Assembly: GCA_024811115.1 (NCBI GenBank)
Contig: JAKOGH010000681.1
Coordinates: 124,001-188,000, forward strand
Length of the DNA: 64,000 nucleotides
Source of the DNA: Terana coerulea
Lineage: Eukaryota; Basidiomycota; Agaricomycetes; Polyporales; Phanerochaetaceae
Reading direction: 5' to 3'
The first letter of the stretch is position 1. Each line of letters opens with the position of its first letter. Under the pieces are notes generated by a model. It worked only from the letters and a program-made list of their open reading frames with translations, searched no databases and was not told where the DNA came from. The translations under genes were made by a program, and so were the position numbers. Positions 59,801 to 64,000 of this stretch are shown in pieces.

Positions 59801-60340
59801 CTCTGGTGGGCGACGTTGCAGAGAGGATAGTTGAGAGGGACCACCGAGTATATGGTCCGTCTGGCCCAAGGCAGGCTCGTGGGCCGGCCTTTTGCCTTTG
59901 TCTCTGTTGAGATGATTCGAGGCAGGCGGGTTGGAAACAGCGGCTGGCACGTTGTTATCGCCATGCCCGTCCTCGTCTGAGCTCGGCTCTAGATGACTCG
60001 GCGTGTCGGACAATGCGGGGTTATGCAAGTTCAAGGGTTACTTACCCGCATCTCCGTCCGGCAGAAACAAAGGCGTCTTTGGCCCTCCTCCAGAACCCAC
60101 GACCTCCGTGCTGCTCCTCCAAGCCTCTATCACTTTTGCCTGTCCTTTCGCAAGCTTTCGTGAAGGACCAACGAGCTCGTCATCTGAGTCGGGGATTTCG
60201 ATGATCTCGTTGTGGACGGTGGTTGTCTTGCGCTTCGGGGCCGGCCCCTTGCGACGTCGTTTGTCTGTCGCCGGACGAGCTTTTGAGGGACCCGCGACGT
60301 TGAAGTCGATGAACTCGATAGAGTCGTCGTCTGGGAGCAT
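56807..60340 (-). CDS. RBR E3 ubiquitin ligase, RNF216/TRIAD3-like
   Basis: Minus-strand gene with a long disordered N-terminus (MLPDDDSIEFIDFNVAGPSK; a SIM-like EIIEIPDSDDE), two helical CUE-like segments (VAQVLEILPDVDREYLDTLI; VARVLEIFQDADPVHVLKL), then RING1 (CGCCFSDCSF-KMTQCPDTHLFCVDCI), IBR (CPFCEYQVVIENDQEKLFRC, SCRKCKKLDHLPKSCE) and RING2 with the catalytic Cys context CNKIVCPHCRTLSCYVC and GYDHFNQ, as in RNF216. The C-terminal third is charged, contains a natural HHHHHH run, and ends Ala/Pro/Arg-rich. RBR ligases pass ubiquitin through a RING2 cysteine. RNF216 relatives make K63 or K48 chains in immune and degradative signalling in animals; the fungal role is unknown. Exon borders in the RING region are short GT-AG introns (57650-58100). 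Confidence 0.88.
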
Positions 60341-61177
60341 TCTGCTCGCAGTCCACGAAAGTCAGGAGAGTGTGTAGGACCTCCGAAGTGCGCACGTCGT
60401 TCCGCGGCCGAACATTGCGGTGTCATGGGTCCGCCCATGCTCGCGTGCCAGTGGCGCAGTGCCCAGACCGTCTTGTCTTGTCAGTCCTAGCTACGTAGGT
60501 ACTGCCATGGGCTCGGTGTAGGAGTCTTACCATACATGTTCACTCACGTCTCTGAAGTAATGCGTTTTTTTGTTGATTCGGATGGAGCAAGCTGCGCAGT
60601 ATGCCAATCGTTGAGTTGGACGTTTGATGCCCGGGGTCCTGCGGCGCGAACGCGTCGCGCTGGTGTCATGCCTCTTTTCCCACGCTTTCTTCTTGTTTGT
60701 TAACGCAGGCCTGTCCTGGGAGTCCTTGTGACGATGCAGTGTGAGCCCGTTCCTTTAATCACCAGTGTTTGAAACTAATTACACAAAGTCTCATGAAGTG
60801 ATCAGTGGAAGGTTAGTACACGACGGTAACGGGAGTCATTTGTCCAGATGTGCACTTATCCCATGTGGTCCTTGTTCTCACTGTTGATACGAACGGAACC
60901 GTGGTCTGACTCGACAATGAAGTACAGGGAAAACAATGCCTACGCTTATCGTAAACAAGCAGGTATATATCAACGAGTAAATCGGCCCCTCTCGAGGTGT
61001 TTTCCTCTCCCACCACCTTCTCGTTACACACAGACAATCGCGAGCACACACCCGCTGGGCATCACCTGCGCTCGGCGGTGTCACCGCACAAGTAAATGAA
61101 GGCTCGGAATCATGGTGCGTCAATTGACACGCATGATGGCCCGCTCGCAAGCTTACTGTCTATAATTTGGTTAGTCA
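60341..61177. other. Divergent intergenic region, RBR and SNF2-like genes
   Basis: No TATA is clear on either side. Short frames 60813-61150 have no motifs. The start of the SNF2-like gene may lie upstream of 61178 (an ATG|GTGCGT at 61110 could be a first exon). Confidence 0.45.
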
Positions 61178-64000
61178 ATGACTGGGTATATCTGGGGAAC
61201 GATCACGTACCTCTTGAGATTTAGTGAGGATGATCCTCCGACAAACACCTCTGGCTCTGGAGATGCGGAGTCAGACTCTCCGTCTAGCCCAGACGAGGGA
61301 GCTCCAATCCACTACAATGATCAACATGCAGCCAGCGATTCTGGTCCGGATGGTCCCGCATCGCCCTGGAGTGAGGTAGCTGAACTAGGTGCTGCCTATC
61401 GCATTTCGTCCATTCCTGTAGAAGACCCCTTGCCCCCTTACGACGAGATACGCCAGTCTTCGCCTCGCCAGAACCGTCGAAAGAGTCCAGGGTCATCTAG
61501 CGCGCAGTCTCCTGGAGTTCGTCGAGGAAACAGCAGTCGCGGCGAAACTCCTGGAGAACGTGAGACACAGCCCACTACCGCCACTCCATCGACGGTCGAC
61601 AATGGATTAGACTGTGATACGCCTCTCGCTCAAAGGCATTCGACTAGAGTAAACTCTGCTAACTCCGGGAGCACATCCACTGCCACACCCGCCGCGCCGG
61701 CGCCATCGAGCAGCAAGCCATCAAGCAACGGTACACGACCCGCCCTGCAGCCCATCCGGACTTCCAACCCATTCCCAACACCGCCTACCACCGTGTCCCC
61801 GCCACAGCTACCCAACGCCACTCGTCCGCGTGCAAACCGCGGGACACCTGCACGCACACCGGGGCCGGAATCTGTAAGCGCCGATCCAGTGGCTCCTCCC
61901 ACGCGAGCCAGGTCGACCAGCGCAGCGACTCCAGTCAGTAAGGGCAGACGGCCGCCAGCTCAGCATGTGTCCAATTCCGACCCACTCCATTTATCTCCTC
62001 CTACTACGCCGGCGCGTTCGCCAACCACCGGTCGTAAGACAAGAAAGCCCAGGGCGTCTGGTCCGGGGTTAGTTACAGAAGAATCGGCTGCTGGTCCTGC
62101 ATCACCTCCCGCTACTCCGCGTTCTGGACCCTCCACTAGGACACCCGATGACACAGTCGGTAACATCTTCCAGCTGGGCGCGCGAGGCATATCAAACACA
62201 ACTACGCCTGCCTCACCCGCTCGCCTGGCATCTCCTCCTACTACTCCACGCTCCAGAACCTCCGCGGTCGACGATGTTGGCAACGTATTCCAGTTGGGTG
62301 CGCAAGGGGCGGGCAGTCCGAGCCCGCTCACGTCCCCGCCGACCACGCCCTGCGTCACGCAAACGCCCTCCTGCGAAACCGAGACACTCCGACCCGCCGC
62401 TGCCCACGTACACGCCCTCCGAAATCGACGAGGGAAGCGTGCTGGCGCTCGATGGCTCCCGCGCCGGCGGCTGGATCGAGGACGAGGAGCATGCGCACAG
62501 AGCGCCGCCCGGCGAGAACGACTTCAAGTTCGTCGGCGAGCTTCATGCGTGGCAGCACGAGGACCTGGAAAAGATCGTCCAACGCGAGGATGAGGTGTGG
62601 GAGTGGGTTAAGGAACACGAGTTGCTCGCATCACCGACTATGTGGGTCGGGATGTTGGTGGCTTGGGCTACTGGGTAAGTACGCCGTGTGATCTGCTGAT
62701 GTTCTCTGTTAATATTACATGGCTTAGCCTCGGGAAGTCCGTTCTCACCATTGCTCTCATATGCCGCAACGGTGCGCGAGCGCGGTCAGACCACATGCCA
62801 ACTCTGTACGCCGTGCGTTTCTGACTACAATTGCGACTAAACCGAACATATTTCCCGGCTGGTTTTCAGTGTCATATGCACGAACGTCGACATGATGCAC
62901 CAGTGGCACTCCGAGTGCAAACAGTTTGCGCCCGGCTTGCGTATCCTGTTTTACCACGCCGAAGACTCTAACGCCACGGAATATAAGAAAGGTCACTACG
63001 TCTGAATCCCCTCAAGATCTTTCTTTGGACGCTAACCATGGTTTCGCAGATGCCGCAACTATCAGAGATTACGATGTCGTGGTACGTTATGTCGCATTCA
63101 TTACAGAGATCTGGCCACTCAATGCCTCATAGCTTGCGACTCACCGCCAAGTCATAAGGCAGTATGGGGATACACCCAAGCCAAACACTGGCACGCCGTC
63201 TCCTTTCTTCGACGGCAGGCTCAAGTGGGGCCGCATTGTCGTGGACGAATCACACGAGATCAGGAACCCCAAGTCGGTGCTGGCGAATGCGTGCTTGGCC
63301 ATGCGGACGTGCAATACGCTGTGCTTGTCCGCGACTCCGATCCAGGTCAGCTGCAATTAACCGCGCGTGATCTTTGAAATAGCGGACGCTCACGCTTGAC
63401 CACACAGAACTGCCCCTCGGATTTCTATCCGCAGCTGAAGCTTGTCGGTAAGGACTTCCCGGAACTGGCGAAGATGGACGATGCGAAGAATTTCGATAAT
63501 CTGAGCACCACAAGTTTCTCTGCCGTGAATTTCATGGCTGATCCAAGCCCTCTCGAGGTATGTCTCATCACTATCACGCACAGACCGTACATATCGTAGA
63601 CGTACGCCGTGTCAGGCTATTCTCCGTGATTCCATGATCTACCGACCCAAGATATCGAGCACGGCGGGGATAGCTCTCATCGGGCTCCCAGAGAAACATG
63701 AATCCACGGAGACCGCGGAGCTTTCGGACACCGAGAAGGTCGTGTACCGATATATGGTAGAAAAGCACGCGCACCGTAACGGGTTCGCAAAGTTCACGCG
63801 ACTGAGGCAAAGTGAGTAGTTAGCCCTGTCTTTACTGTGTTAGTTGTTGATTTGAACACATTCGTAGCCGTAATCCACCCGAACATGCTGTTCAATCCCC
63901 TGACACAAGCTGAGTTTGAGGGCGACCCGTCGGATGAAGATATTGACCTCAAGTCGTTCGCGTCAACGTAAGCAGGATTTTCAAACACATTTCATGGTCC
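61178..64000 (+). CDS. SNF2-family DNA-dependent ATPase/helicase (3' end beyond window)
   Basis: A Ser/Pro/Thr-rich disordered N-terminus (61178 to about 62400) contains two copies of DD-VGN(I/V)FQLGA(R/Q)G and repeated SPP(A/T)TPR motifs. The ATPase follows: FKFVGELHAWQHEDLEKIVQ (Q-motif region), ATGLGKSVLTIALI (Walker A, split by intron 62675-62728), PTLVICTNVDMMHQW (Ia), FAPGLRILFYHAEDSN, WGRIVVDESHEIRN (II, DESH in place of DEAH), LCLSATPIQ (III), then YPQLKLVGKDFPELAKMD and HRNGFAKFTRLRQ. A frame change near 62347 probably reflects one wrong base. Helicase C lies past the right edge. SNF2 enzymes move along DNA and remodel chromatin or act in repair; the DESH box and missing RING within view leave the subfamily open. 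Confidence 0.85.

Overview
The window looks like chromosomal DNA from a filamentous basidiomycete, most likely a wood-decay Agaricomycete. The evidence is many 50-70 nt GT-AG introns, GC-rich exons, TATA boxes 70-115 nt upstream of start codons, a short-type manganese peroxidase, a peroxisomal Lon protease and large sets of lineage-specific genes. There is no sign of bacterial or viral origin.

Layout. 1-6.5 kb: two genes for secreted, kexin-type repeat precursors (KEP A, cut by the left edge, and KEP B), with a Lys/Pro/Ser-rich hypothetical gene between them. 7.4-11.6 kb: LSM7 (minus) divergent from importin-beta/KAP95 (plus). 12-14.5 kb: a weak hypothetical gene and an orphan promoter-like stretch. 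14.5-17.8 kb: peroxisomal Lon (minus), whose long first intron carries a large imperfect hairpin. 18.7-24.5 kb: F-box gene, mannose-6-phosphate isomerase, and a SLAC1/TehA-type transporter. 24.5-27.7 kb: gene-poor, with an intron-containing tRNA-Tyr and an inverted repeat. 27.8-33.3 kb: manganese peroxidase, a JmjC/cupin-8 gene, and a third repeat precursor (KEP C) with a different, amphipathic core. 33.5-38.1 kb: two paralogous genes of unknown function and a two-BTB gene. 38.3-51.6 kb: a tandem array of five aldo/keto reductases plus one decayed copy, interrupted by a PP6-type phosphatase. 51.8-64 kb: a small secreted double-psi-beta-barrel protein, a decayed SNF2-like gene, an RNF216/TRIAD3-like RBR ubiquitin ligase, and an intact-looking SNF2-like gene running off the right edge.

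The strongest candidate for an undescribed system is the set of three repeat precursors. KEP A/B and KEP C have unrelated core peptides. They share one chassis: signal peptide (visible in B and C), cores ending in RR or KR, an acidic spacer ending (E)LLAR-S, and a final mini-exon encoding ARS(L/I)N(E/D)LD after a phase-2 intron. It looks like a conserved secretion and processing frame into which different peptides have been placed.

Caution: at least ten otherwise conserved genes contain single-base frame breaks, several in G runs and most of them missing one base. I read most of these as sequence errors, so apparent frameshifts here should not be taken as biology without raw reads.
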